Shown: positions 41,694 to 50,818 of the stretch, in pieces
Numbering within the stretch: position 1 is the first letter of the stretch
Layout: every line of letters begins with the position of its first letter
Source of the DNA: Pseudarthrobacter sp. IC2-21
Lineage (GTDB): Bacteria > Actinomycetota > Actinomycetes > Actinomycetales > Micrococcaceae
Length of the DNA: 64,000 nt
Direction of reading: 5' to 3'
Assembly (NCBI RefSeq): GCF_034048115.1
Contig: NZ_CP139145.1
Location: forward strand, 3,906,001-3,970,000
The notes under the pieces: generated by a model
Told to the model about the DNA's origin: nothing
Databases searched by the model: none
Seen by the model: the letters and a program-made list of their open reading frames with translations, nothing else
Position numbers and translations under genes: made by a program

Positions 41694-44345
41694 CTACCCT
41701 GCAGGCGACGGCACCTTCACCTCGGGCCTGTGCTGGTCCAGAAGCCGGGCGCAGCGAATGAAGCCCAGGTGCGAGTACGCCTGAGGGTGGTTGCCGAGGT
41801 GCGTCTCCGTGCCGGGATCGTACTCCTCGGGCAGCAGCCCCGTGGGGCCGAACAGGTTCACCAGCTGATCAAAGAGGTCCCAGGCCTCCTCGATCCTGCC
41901 CACCGCAACGTACGCCTCAATCAGCCAGGTGGTGCAGATGTGGAAGCCTCCCTCCAAACCCGGCAGACCGTCGTCGTACCTGTACCGGAAGACGGTGGGA
42001 CCCACCCGCAGTTCACGTTCCACGGCCGTCACCGTGTCCAGGAACCGCTGATCGCGGACGTCCAGCAGGCCGGAGAGCCCGATGTGCAGGACGGCCGCAT
42101 CCAGGTCGGGGCTGTCGTAGGCAACGGTGTAGGAGCGTGCGGAGTCGTCCCAGCCCTCGTGCAGCACCTCGTCGCGGATGGCCTGTGCCGTGGGTTGCCA
42201 CGCGGGTTCCGGCGTCCTGCCGAACCGGGCGGCTGTCCGGAGCGCCCGGTCCAGCGTCACCCAGCACATCACTTTGCTGTACACGTGGTGGCGCGGCGGC
42301 CGCCGGGCCTCCCAGATGCCGTGGTCCGGCTCATGCCACCGGGCCAGCACGGCGGCGGCCATCTTCACCATCAGCTGCCAGTCCTTTTCGGCCAGCGTGC
42401 CGTTCCGCTCGCTCAGCGCGGCAATGAGTTCGGCCACGGGTCCGAAGACGTCCAGCTGAACCTGATGGTCGGCGGCATTCCCGATCCGGACCGGACGGGA
42501 ACCGGCGTACCCGGGCAGTGTTTCGATGATGGCTTCGGTGGACAGCTGCGCGCCCGTGACCGAATACAGCGGGTGCAGCCATTCCGGGCCCGGCGCGTGT
42601 TCGAGGATCCGCCCCAGCCACTTCAGGAACCCGGCTGCCTCGGCCGTGGAGCCCAGGTCCACCAGCGCGTGCACCGTCATGGAACCGTCCCGAAGCCAGC
42701 AGTACCGGTAGTCCCAGTTCCTTGTCCCGCCAATACCCTCCGGGAGGGAGGTGGTGGGGGCCGCCAGCACGGCGCCGGTTGGCTCATGAACCAGGGCACG
42801 CAGCACCAGTGCCGAACGGCGGACCAGTGACGGTTTGACGGACGGCAGATCCAGGTCCTGGACCCAGCGGCGGGAGCGCAGGGCCACGCCGGACCGCCGG
42901 TCCACCTCACCGCCGGGATCTGCGGCACGGGGTTCCGTGTCACCGCAGCGCAGGTTCAGGACCACCGGGCCGTCCTGCAGGTTCACGGTGGCTGTCGCCG
43001 TTGCGTGCCGGCCGTCGGAGGTGATCACGAAGCTGACGCCCGGCGCGGAAAGGACAATCGGATCGGCCGTGCCCGTGATGTGCAGTTCGTCGTCGCGGGC
43101 CTCCATGCTGAAGGGCACGTTGGCGTAGTCCGGCCGGGGCGCGAAGACAATCCTCGCCGCGCCGGTGCCGGAAAGCACCCGGACCAGGCTGGTGATGCCC
43201 TCGGGTGCCGGTTCCAGGTAGTCCGTGACGGTCACGTCCGCCCAGCGCGTCTCCACAATCATGGTGCTGTCTACGTACCTCTGCCCGAGCACCTGCGACT
43301 TCTTCACCGGTTCCACGGAGAAGTGCCCGGCCGCGTCTCCGCCGAGGATGTGGGCAAAAAGCGAGCCTGAATCGGGCAGCGGGTGGCTCATCCAGCAGAC
43401 TTTGGCATCCGGGGTGAGCAGGGCGGTGGAGGAGCCGTTGCCGATCAGGGTGTGCCGCTCCAGTCCCACCGCGTCTTCGCCGAACAGCCAGGCGCGCCTG
43501 AGCTCAAACAGGATGGCAAGGACCCGGGCAAACGATTCCGGGTTACGGAGCCGGTGTTCGGCCCGGGTATCGCCCGGGCCGACATGCAGCCCCAGGTCGG
43601 GGCCCCGGAGTGTGGCGATGGCAAGCTCATCGCTGTAGGCGTCGCCGGCGTAAAGGGCAGCGCTGGCGCCAAGCCGGGACCGGAGGTTTTCCAGTGCGTC
43701 CGCCTTGGACGGCTCCACCACCGAAAGGTCCAGCACGGACCCGTCCACGATGAAGAACAGCCCGTGGGCCCGCGCGATCGCCCTGGACGTCTCCGTCACC
43801 GACTCCACCACGTCCGGCGCTGCCGGCCGGGTGTGCACGGAGACCGCAACGGGCTTGCGCTCGATCCAGACACCTTCCTGGAAGCCCACAGCCTCGGAGA
43901 GGGCGGTGCTGACTTTCTGGAGGATGACCTCGGTGGCCAGCGGCTGGACGTGCGCGAACTGCATGTCTGCTTCGGCCCCGTGGGAGCCCACCAGATGGAC
44001 TTCGGCGGGGAGGCGGGAGACGGCGGCGAGATCACGCAGCGAACGTCCGGAGATGACCGCGGCGTGGGTGTTGGGCAGGGCGGCGAGGGCGCGGAGTGCG
44101 ATTGCGGCGTTGCCCAGGGGCAGGGTTTCGGTGGAGATCCCTTCGGCGTCGCACAAGGTGCCGCCGTAGTTGCAGGCAACGAGCAGCCCGGGGACACGGG
44201 CCAGGACTTTGAGTTCCGCCAGCAGAACGGGGGTGAGGCCTTCGTCTGCGGCATCTGACTGGACGAATGCGCGCAGCAGGCCCAGTGGCAGTGATTTGGT
44301 CAGGAGCGCGGTATCCGCCACGCTCTGGTTGAACGGAGTAGGCAT
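41694..44345 (-). CDS. GH15 glycoside hydrolase with N-terminal degenerate trehalose-phosphatase-like domain
   Basis: An 883-residue protein from ATG 44345, with GGAAGG nine bases upstream. Residues about 40-275 form a HAD-type domain like OtsB (ALAALPNTHAAVISGRSLRD, ALYAGDAYSDELAIATLRGP). The catalytic motif I, normally DxDGT, reads CNYGGT: the nucleophile Asp59 is Asn and Asp61 is Gly. It is therefore unlikely to be an active phosphatase. From about 285 a GH15 domain follows (NWDYRYCWLRDGSMTVHALV, GFHICTTWLIEAYVAVGRIE, GLLPEEYDPGTETHLGNHPQ). In actinobacteria this is usually a glucoamylase, trehalase or related enzyme acting on alpha-linked glucose. It is divergent from the galactoside operon and convergent with the sarcosine oxidase. 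Confidence 0.88.
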   Translation of the reverse strand: MPTPFNQSVADTALLTKSLPLGLLRAFVQSDAADEGLTPVLLAELKVLARVPGLLVACNYGGTLCDAEGISTETLPLGNAAIALRALAALPNTHAAVISGRSLRDLAAVSRLPAEVHLVGSHGAEADMQFAHVQPLATEVILQKVSTALSEAVGFQEGVWIERKPVAVSVHTRPAAPDVVESVTETSRAIARAHGLFFIVDGSVLDLSVVEPSKADALENLRSRLGASAALYAGDAYSDELAIATLRGPDLGLHVGPGDTRAEHRLRNPESFARVLAILFELRRAWLFGEDAVGLERHTLIGNGSSTALLTPDAKVCWMSHPLPDSGSLFAHILGGDAAGHFSVEPVKKSQVLGQRYVDSTMIVETRWADVTVTDYLEPAPEGITSLVRVLSGTGAARIVFAPRPDYANVPFSMEARDDELHITGTADPIVLSAPGVSFVITSDGRHATATATVNLQDGPVVLNLRCGDTEPRAADPGGEVDRRSGVALRSRRWVQDLDLPSVKPSLVRRSALVLRALVHEPTGAVLAAPTTSLPEGIGGTRNWDYRYCWLRDGSMTVHALVDLGSTAEAAGFLKWLGRILEHAPGPEWLHPLYSVTGAQLSTEAIIETLPGYAGSRPVRIGNAADHQVQLDVFGPVAELIAALSERNGTLAEKDWQLMVKMAAAVLARWHEPDHGIWEARRPPRHHVYSKVMCWVTLDRALRTAARFGRTPEPAWQPTAQAIRDEVLHEGWDDSARSYTVAYDSPDLDAAVLHIGLSGLLDVRDQRFLDTVTAVERELRVGPTVFRYRYDDGLPGLEGGFHICTTWLIEAYVAVGRIEEAWDLFDQLVNLFGPTGLLPEEYDPGTETHLGNHPQAYSHLGFIRCARLLDQHRPEVKVPSPAG

Positions 44346-44496
44346 TTGCTTAACCTTCCAGCGGAAACGGCCTGTACTGCAGCCGCTCCCCTCATTCTCC
44401 GCCGCCGTGGTTTCCCGGAAAAGTCCCGATGGTTGCATGTGTGTAAATCCGCCAACCGGTACTCCCCAGACTTTCGACAATGTTCGCCTTTGCCTC

Positions 44497-44549
44497 TTGA
44501 CGTTCTTTATTGTGCGTTTATGATAGATATCACTGTGAAATGCTTCACA
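44497..44549 (+). promoter_or_regulatory. Promoter with palindromic operator for the galactoside operon
   Basis: TTGACG (44497-44502) and TATGAT (44519-44524), 16 bp apart, form a good vegetative promoter. The 16-bp palindrome TGTGAAATGCTTCACA (44534-44549) starts ten bases after the -10, where a bound repressor would block initiation. The first gene starts at 44577 behind AAAGGAG. The DeoR regulator inside the operon is the obvious candidate ligand. Confidence 0.7.
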
Positions 44550-44576
44550 CCCCCGCACTGTTTCAAAGGAGAAATC

Positions 44577-45899
44577 ATGACCATGCACGAGGACGCATTG
44601 CGCCGGGCTTCCAGTCAGGGCGGGTGGGACAGGCGGACGCTGCTGAAGACGTTCGGCGCCGGGGCCTTCGCCATCGCCAGCGCTCCACTGCTGGCGGCGT
44701 GCACCGGTGGCAGTGGACCGGCAGGCGGCAGCACCGGCAGTAAGACAGTCTCCTTCGGCTCGGGTTCGTCGGATGAAGTCCCCAAGGCCGCCTACAAGGC
44801 CGTCACCGATGCGTTCACGAAGAAATCCGGCATTACGGTCAACACCAACGTGGTCCCCCACAACGACTTCCAGAACAAGATCAACACCTACCTGCAGGGC
44901 AGCCCGGACGACACCTTCACCTGGTTCGCCGGTTATCGCATGCAGTACTACGCGGGCAAGGGCCTCCTCGCCCCGATCGATGATGTGTGGGAGAAAATCG
45001 GCGGCAACTACTCCGACGCCATGAAGAAGGCGTCCACCGGCGCCGACGGCAAGATGTACTTCGTCCCGAACTACAACTATCCCTGGGGCTTCTTCTACCG
45101 GAAGAGCCTCTGGACAGAGAAGGGCTATGAGGTTCCCACCACCTTCGATGCGCTGACGGCCCTGGCCAAGAAGATGCAGGCAGACGGACTGATCCCGATC
45201 GAATTTGCCGACAAGGACGGCTGGCCGGCGATGGGCACCTTTGACTACCTGAACATGCGCCTCAACGGCTACCAGTTCCACATGGACCTCACGGCACACA
45301 AGGAATCCTGGGACCAGAAGAAGGTCAGCGATGTCTTCGACACCTGGAAAGCGCTCCTGCCCTTCCAGAACCCCAACGCGCTCGGCATGACCTGGCAGGA
45401 CTCCGCCAAGAACCTCGGCGACAAGAAGTCCGGGATGTACCTGCTCGGGTCCTTCCTCACCCAGCAGTACACGGACAAGGCCGTGGCCGACGACATCGAT
45501 TTCTTCCCGTTCCCCGAACTGGCAGTGGAGGGCCGGGACGCCGTCGAAGCACCCATCGACGGTCTGCTGCTGTCCAAGAAGGGCGGCGAGAACCAGTCCG
45601 CCAGGGACTTCCTGGCGTACCTCGGCACCCCCGAGGGGCAGGACGTGTATGCCTCCGTGGACAGTTCAAACATTGCCACCGCCAAGGGCGCCGATACGTC
45701 CAAGTTCACGCCGCTGACCAAAAAGATGGCCGACGTCATCACCAACGCCAAGAGCATCAGCCAGTTCTTTGACCGGGACGCCCTGCCTGCCATGGCCAAC
45801 AACGTCATGATCCCGGCCCTGCAGTCGTTCATCAAGGACGGCAACGTTGACGTCAAGAACCTGGAAGCCCAGGCCAAGTCGCTGTACGCCGCCCAATAG
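44577..45899 (+). CDS. Sugar ABC transporter substrate-binding lipoprotein
   Basis: A 440-residue lipoprotein with AAGGAG before ATG 44577. The N-terminus DRRTLLKTFGAGAFAIASAP, then LLAAC, combines a twin-arginine pair with a lipobox, so it is exported and anchored outside. The mature protein is a family 1 extracellular solute-binding protein: KSGITVNTNVVPHNDFQNKI, FTWFAGYRMQYYAGKGLLAP, FVPNYNYPWGFFYRKSLW. It should capture an oligosaccharide for the two permeases that follow. Adjacent alpha- and beta-galactosidase genes point to galactosides such as raffinose, melibiose or galacto-oligosaccharides. Confidence 0.93.
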   Translation: MTMHEDALRRASSQGGWDRRTLLKTFGAGAFAIASAPLLAACTGGSGPAGGSTGSKTVSFGSGSSDEVPKAAYKAVTDAFTKKSGITVNTNVVPHNDFQNKINTYLQGSPDDTFTWFAGYRMQYYAGKGLLAPIDDVWEKIGGNYSDAMKKASTGADGKMYFVPNYNYPWGFFYRKSLWTEKGYEVPTTFDALTALAKKMQADGLIPIEFADKDGWPAMGTFDYLNMRLNGYQFHMDLTAHKESWDQKKVSDVFDTWKALLPFQNPNALGMTWQDSAKNLGDKKSGMYLLGSFLTQQYTDKAVADDIDFFPFPELAVEGRDAVEAPIDGLLLSKKGGENQSARDFLAYLGTPEGQDVYASVDSSNIATAKGADTSKFTPLTKKMADVITNAKSISQFFDRDALPAMANNVMIPALQSFIKDGNVDVKNLEAQAKSLYAAQ

Positions 45900-45943
45900 A
45901 GGCGTCCAGGCCACCACGATCCGGCACTAAGGAATATCTTCCC

Positions 45944-46897
45944 GTGAGTACACTTTCCAAAACGAGCCCCGGCGGGGTGCGGCGCACTGCTGCGCCCCGC
46001 ACGGGGCGGGTCCGACGGCTCTCCCGCCGCGACAAGTGGGTCCTGAGTTTCATGGTGGGCGTGCCCACCCTGATCCAGCTGGTCCTGGTCTGGATCCCGA
46101 CGCTACTCTCAGCGGCGCTGTCCTTCACCCGGTGGAATGGCCTGAGCCTGGACGACATCAAGCCCGCCGGGATCAGCAACTACGAGTTCATCGCCGAGAA
46201 CTACCCTCCGTTCTGGCCCGCCGTGCAACACAATGTGCTGTGGCTGGTTTTCCTGGCCGTCATCGCAACGCCGCTGGGACTGCTGCTGGCCATCCTGCTG
46301 GACCAGAACATCCGCGGCACCAAGATCTACCAGAGCATTTTCTTCACTCCGGTAATGCTTTCCCTGGCACTGATCGGCGTCATCTGGCAGCTCTTCTACA
46401 ACCGTGACAGCGGGCTGCTGAACTTCCTGCTCGGCACGGCGGGAACGCCGCAGGCCGTGGACTGGTTCGGCGATTCCGGCGTCAATATCTGGGCCGCGCT
46501 CATCGCCGCGACGTGGCGGCACGCGGGCTATGTCATGATCCTGTACCTGGCCGGGCTCAAGGGCGTCGACCCCACGCTGCGCGAAGCTGCGCAGATCGAC
46601 GGCGCCAACGCGGTGCAGACCTTCTTCCGGGTGATCTTCCCGGCCATGCGCCCCGTCAACGTCATCATCATTGTGATCACCGTGATCGAGTCCCTGCGGG
46701 CGTTCGACATCGTCTACGTGATCAACCGCGGCACCAACGGCCTGGAACTCATCAGCGCCCTGGTCATCCAAAACCTGGTCGGCGAGGGCCAGGTGATCGG
46801 CGTCGGGTCGGCGCTGGCCGTCATCCTCCTGGTCATTTCCCTGGTACCCATCACGTTCTACCTGTCCCGGGCGTTCGGAAAGGACAAAGAAGCATGA
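45944..46897 (+). CDS. Sugar ABC transporter permease (MalF/LacF type)
   Basis: A 317-residue permease starting at GTG 45944 (AAGGA eleven bases upstream). After a basic cytoplasmic leader, six membrane helices follow. The EAA motif that contacts the ATPase is GVDPTLREAAQIDGANAVQT, then FFRVIFPAMRP. It overlaps the second permease by four bases. The pair forms the channel for the lipoprotein's substrate. No ATPase gene is in the operon, so a shared MsiK-like ATPase is likely. Confidence 0.94.
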   Translation: MSTLSKTSPGGVRRTAAPRTGRVRRLSRRDKWVLSFMVGVPTLIQLVLVWIPTLLSAALSFTRWNGLSLDDIKPAGISNYEFIAENYPPFWPAVQHNVLWLVFLAVIATPLGLLLAILLDQNIRGTKIYQSIFFTPVMLSLALIGVIWQLFYNRDSGLLNFLLGTAGTPQAVDWFGDSGVNIWAALIAATWRHAGYVMILYLAGLKGVDPTLREAAQIDGANAVQTFFRVIFPAMRPVNVIIIVITVIESLRAFDIVYVINRGTNGLELISALVIQNLVGEGQVIGVGSALAVILLVISLVPITFYLSRAFGKDKEA

Positions 46898-47841
46898 GCA
46901 TCGCACAGCCCACGGATGCACCCGCTGCGGGCAGCTCCCCTGCCGGGCGGAGGACCGGCGCCGGGTCCGGGCAGCCTGCCAACACCAAGCGCGGCAAGCC
47001 CCACTACGGCATCCACCTCTTCCTCATCGTGCTGGCGGTCATGTGGCTCATCCCCCTGGTCTGGACCATCTTTACCGCGCTGCGGCCCAAGGCGGACACG
47101 GACAAGTACGGCTACTTCAGCTTCGGCGGGTCTTTCAACTTCGACAATTTCACCCAGGCCTGGACCCAGGGCGGTTTTGCCCAGTACGCCTGGAACTCTG
47201 CCCTGATCACCATCCCGTCGGTGGTGCTGGTGCTGTTCTTTGCGTCCATGATGGCGTTCGCTGTCAGCCGGGTCAGTTGGAAGTTCAACGTCACGCTCCT
47301 GATCATGTTCACCGCCGGCAACCTGCTGCCCCCGCAGGTCCTCGCCGCACCGCTGTTCGAAATGTTCAAACTGCTGCCGCTGCCCTACAGCGTCAGCGAT
47401 TCCGGGAGCCTGCTCAACACCTACATCAGCGTGATTGCCGTGGACACGGCGTTCCAGATCGGCTTCGTGACGTTCGTCCTCTCCAACTACATGAAGGCGC
47501 TCTCCCCTGAGCTCACCGAGGCTGCCCTGGTGGACGGCGCCGGGATCTGGCGCCAGTACTGGAGCATCATCCTGCCGCTGTGCCGCCCGGCCCTGGCCGC
47601 CATGGGCACCCTCGAAGTCATCTTCATCTACAACGACTTCTTCTGGCCGCTGCTCTTCCTGCAAAGCGGCGACCGCCTCCCGCTGACCACGGCCGTCAAC
47701 AACCTGCAGGGACAGTTCCTTTCCAACTACAACCTCATCGCCGCCGGCGCCATGATCACGGCGATCCCGGCACTGGTGATCTACCTCCTGCTCCAGCGAC
47801 ACTTCGTAGCCGGTCTGACGCTCGGCTCCAGCAAAGGATGA
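46894..47841 (+). CDS. Sugar ABC transporter permease (MalG/LacG type)
   Basis: A 315-residue permease starting in the ATGA overlap. The first 35 residues are disordered (AAGSSPAGRRTGAGSGQPAN). Six helices follow; the EAA motif is MKALSPELTEAALVDGAGIW, then RQYWSIILPLCRPALA. FIYNDFFWPLLFLQSGDRLP is typical of the second permease of carbohydrate importers. Its stop overlaps the beta-galactosidase start by four bases. Confidence 0.94.
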   Translation: MSIAQPTDAPAAGSSPAGRRTGAGSGQPANTKRGKPHYGIHLFLIVLAVMWLIPLVWTIFTALRPKADTDKYGYFSFGGSFNFDNFTQAWTQGGFAQYAWNSALITIPSVVLVLFFASMMAFAVSRVSWKFNVTLLIMFTAGNLLPPQVLAAPLFEMFKLLPLPYSVSDSGSLLNTYISVIAVDTAFQIGFVTFVLSNYMKALSPELTEAALVDGAGIWRQYWSIILPLCRPALAAMGTLEVIFIYNDFFWPLLFLQSGDRLPLTTAVNNLQGQFLSNYNLIAAGAMITAIPALVIYLLLQRHFVAGLTLGSSKG

Positions 47842-49949
47842 ACGTGGACAACCACAACAACGCTTCCATGGACTACATCACCGCCCGCCTCGGCTCCGAA
47901 GGCTCCCCGATGCTGGCCTTCGGCGGCGACTACAACCCCGAGCAGTGGCCCGAGGCAACGTGGGAGGAAGACGTCCGGCTGATGCGCGAGGCCGGCGTCA
48001 ACCTGGTCAGCGTGGGTATCTTCAGCTGGTCCCTGCTGGAACCGTCGGAGGGCGTCTACGAGTTCGGCTGGCTGGACCGGATCCTGGACCTGCTGCACGC
48101 CAACGGCGTGCGTGTTGACCTGGCAAACGCCACCGCCTCACCGCCGCCGTGGTTCAGTCACAAGTACCCCGAGTCGTTGCCGGTAACGGCCGACGGCGTG
48201 CGGCACAGTTACGGTTCCCGGCAGGCCTTCGCTGCCTCCAGCGCCGACTACCGCAGGGCAGCCGCAGCCCTCACCGAACAGATCGCCGCACGCTACAAGG
48301 ACCATCCCGCCGTCGTGATGTGGCACGTCCACAACGAGTACGGCTGCCACAACCAGCCGGACTTCTCCGACGGCGCCGCCGCCGGTTTCCGCCGCTGGCT
48401 CGAACGCCGCTACGGGAGCTTCGAAGCCCTCAACGCCGCCTGGGGCACCGCGTTCTGGTCCCAGCGCTACTCGGCATGGGAGGAAATCCTGCCCCCGCGC
48501 ACCTCCGGGACGTGGGTCAACCCCACCCAGCAGCTGGATTTCGCCCGTTACTCCTCCGATGAGCTGCTCGAATGCTACAAAGCCGAAGCGGCCATCATCC
48601 GCTCGCACTCCGGGCACCCGGTCACCACCAACTTCATGGGCTTCAACATGGGCCTGCACCAGCCGGTGGACTACTGGCGCTGGTCCGAGGAGATGGATGT
48701 GGTCTCCAACGACCACTACCTCATCGCCGAGGATCCGCGGAACTTCCAGGAACTGGCGGCCACGGCGGACCTCACCCGCGGCTGGGCCAAAGGCAAGCCG
48801 TGGCTGCTGATGGAACATTCGACGTCGGCCGTGAACTGGCAGCCGCGCAACATCGCCAAAGCTCCCGGCGAGATGCTGCGCAATTCTCTGCAGCACGTGG
48901 CCCGCGGGGCGGACGGGGCGCTCTTCTTCCAGTGGCGGGCCTCGCGCGCCGGTGCCGAGAAATTCCACTCCGGGCTGCTCCCCCACGCAGGCACGGACAC
49001 CAAGGTCTGGCGTGAAGTGGTGCAACTTGGCCAGGCGCTGCGCAGTCTGGCCGAAGTCAGCGGCTCGCTGGTCACCGGAGCCTCGGGCCGTGTGGACGTT
49101 GCCATCCTGCACGACACCGACGCCCGCTGGGCGTCGGAGCTGGACTCGCACCCGAGCGTGGATGCTTCGAACATCGCCGAAACCCGGCGCTGGCATGATG
49201 CGTTCTACCGGGCCGGCATCCCCACCGACTTCGCCCGGAGCACCGACGACCTTTCCGGTTACCGCCTGGTCATTGCCCCCATGCAGTACCTGCTCACCGA
49301 TGCGGGCGTGGCCAACCTGGACGGGTACGTCCGCGCCGGCGGCCACTTGGTGGTGACCTATTTCTCCGGGATCGTGGACGAAAATGACCACATCAGGCTT
49401 GGCAGCTACCCGGGCGCCTTCAGGGGCCTGCTGGGCGTGGAGATGGAAGAGTTCTTTCCGCTGCGGGCAGGGGAAAGCGTCCTGCTCAGCGGCTTCGGTG
49501 CGGGCAGCTGCTGGAACGAGCTCGGCCGGGCCACCACCGCCGAGGTCCTCGCGTCGGTGGCCGAGGGGCCGACCGCGGGCTCTCCGGCCGTCACCCGCAA
49601 CCATGCCGGCAGCGGCCGCTCCTACTATGTGGCTACCACGCTCGCACCCGAGGGCCTGGGCGAGCTGGTCACCATGGTCTGCGCCGATGCAGGAGTAGAA
49701 CCGCTCGTTCCGGACCTGCCGGAGGCGGTGGAAGTTGCCCGGCGCAGCAAAGACGGAACAGACTGGACGTTCTGCATCAACCACGGGTTGGCGGGCGTCC
49801 GGCTGCCGCTGGAAGGCGTTGACGTCCTGACGGGCGCTGAGCTCAGCGGCGGACTGGGGCTCGCAGCCGGTGGTGTCGCCGTCGTCCGCTCGGCTGCCGT
49901 CCAGCTGGCCGGTACCGCCGCCAAGCCGTCAACCCACTCAAGCCGTTAG
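47838..49949 (+). CDS. GH42 beta-galactosidase
   Basis: A 703-residue enzyme. ATG 47838 overlaps the permease stop (ATGA); a GTG six bases later is possible. The N-terminal (beta/alpha)8 barrel begins AFGGDYNPEQWPEATWEEDV. The acid/base glutamate lies in MWHVHNEYGCH and the nucleophile glutamate in KPWLLMEHSTSAVNW, both usual in GH42. A trimerisation/Rossmann-like domain (RLVIAPMQYLLTDAGVANLD) and a small C-terminal beta domain follow. No signal peptide is seen, so it acts in the cytoplasm on imported beta-galactosides, releasing galactose. Confidence 0.95.
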   Translation: MNVDNHNNASMDYITARLGSEGSPMLAFGGDYNPEQWPEATWEEDVRLMREAGVNLVSVGIFSWSLLEPSEGVYEFGWLDRILDLLHANGVRVDLANATASPPPWFSHKYPESLPVTADGVRHSYGSRQAFAASSADYRRAAAALTEQIAARYKDHPAVVMWHVHNEYGCHNQPDFSDGAAAGFRRWLERRYGSFEALNAAWGTAFWSQRYSAWEEILPPRTSGTWVNPTQQLDFARYSSDELLECYKAEAAIIRSHSGHPVTTNFMGFNMGLHQPVDYWRWSEEMDVVSNDHYLIAEDPRNFQELAATADLTRGWAKGKPWLLMEHSTSAVNWQPRNIAKAPGEMLRNSLQHVARGADGALFFQWRASRAGAEKFHSGLLPHAGTDTKVWREVVQLGQALRSLAEVSGSLVTGASGRVDVAILHDTDARWASELDSHPSVDASNIAETRRWHDAFYRAGIPTDFARSTDDLSGYRLVIAPMQYLLTDAGVANLDGYVRAGGHLVVTYFSGIVDENDHIRLGSYPGAFRGLLGVEMEEFFPLRAGESVLLSGFGAGSCWNELGRATTAEVLASVAEGPTAGSPAVTRNHAGSGRSYYVATTLAPEGLGELVTMVCADAGVEPLVPDLPEAVEVARRSKDGTDWTFCINHGLAGVRLPLEGVDVLTGAELSGGLGLAAGGVAVVRSAAVQLAGTAAKPSTHSSR

Positions 49950-49958
49950 GGACTCCAT

Positions 49959-50768
49959 ATGCTCGCCGCAGCCCGTCATTCAGCCATCCTCGCCGAGGTC
50001 CAGCGTGAGCGGATTGTCCGTGTTGCGGACCTGGCCAGGATGCTGGGTGTTTCGCTGATGACGGTGCGGCGGGACATTGAAGCCCTTGATGCGGCGGGTG
50101 CCGTGGAGAAGATCCATGGCGGGGCCAAACTGCCGGGCGGAGCCAGTACGCACGAGCCGGGTTTTGAGCTGAAAGTGACCCAGCTTAAGGACGAGAAGAT
50201 GGCCATCGCCCGGGCGGCCGCTGCCCAGGTGCGCGAGGGAATGGCGGTGGGCCTCAGCGCGGGCACCACCACCTGGGCCCTGGCCCAGCTGCTGTCCTCC
50301 GGTCCGCGGATCACCGTGGTCACCAACTCGGTGCGGATTGCCAACGTGTTCCACCAGAGTTCTTCACCCTCCACCGTGATCCTCACCGGCGGCGAGCGCA
50401 CCCCATCGGACGCGCTGGTGGGCCCGCTGGCCACGTCCTCCCTCCGGCAGCTGCACCTGGACGTGCTGTTCCTCGGCGTCCACGGGGTGGACGCCGACGC
50501 CGGGTTTACGACGCCGAATGTGCTGGAGGCCGAAACCGACCGTGCGTTCGTGGCGGCGGCGCGGCGTGTGGTGGTCCTGGCCGACCATACCAAGTGGGGC
50601 ACGCTTGGCATCAGCACGATTGCCGCCCTCGAGGATGCTGATGAACTCATCAGCGACGACCTGCTCGGCGGCGAAGCCCGGCGCATCCTCGGCGAACGGG
50701 TGGGCCGGCTGCGGCTGGCCCCGACCACCGCTCCGCCGGACACCGAAACCGGCCCCGTAGCCGGCTGA
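49959..50768 (+). CDS. DeoR family transcriptional regulator
   Basis: A 269-residue regulator with AGGGA just upstream of ATG 49959. The N-terminal helix-turn-helix is ERIVRVADLARMLGVSLMTV, RRDIEALDAAGAVEKIHGGA. The C-terminal sugar-phosphate sensing domain has VGLSAGTTTWALAQLL and FLGVHGVDADAGFTTPNVLE. It lies inside the galactoside operon between the two galactosidase genes, so it probably represses the operon from the palindrome at 44534-44549 and is itself co-regulated. The inducer is likely a galactose-derived sugar phosphate. Confidence 0.92.
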   Translation: MLAAARHSAILAEVQRERIVRVADLARMLGVSLMTVRRDIEALDAAGAVEKIHGGAKLPGGASTHEPGFELKVTQLKDEKMAIARAAAAQVREGMAVGLSAGTTTWALAQLLSSGPRITVVTNSVRIANVFHQSSSPSTVILTGGERTPSDALVGPLATSSLRQLHLDVLFLGVHGVDADAGFTTPNVLEAETDRAFVAAARRVVVLADHTKWGTLGISTIAALEDADELISDDLLGGEARRILGERVGRLRLAPTTAPPDTETGPVAG

Positions 50769-50818
50769 CCAGCGGTGCCTTCAATTCCACCCGACCCTCT
50801 ACAACGCCTGGAGCTGCA

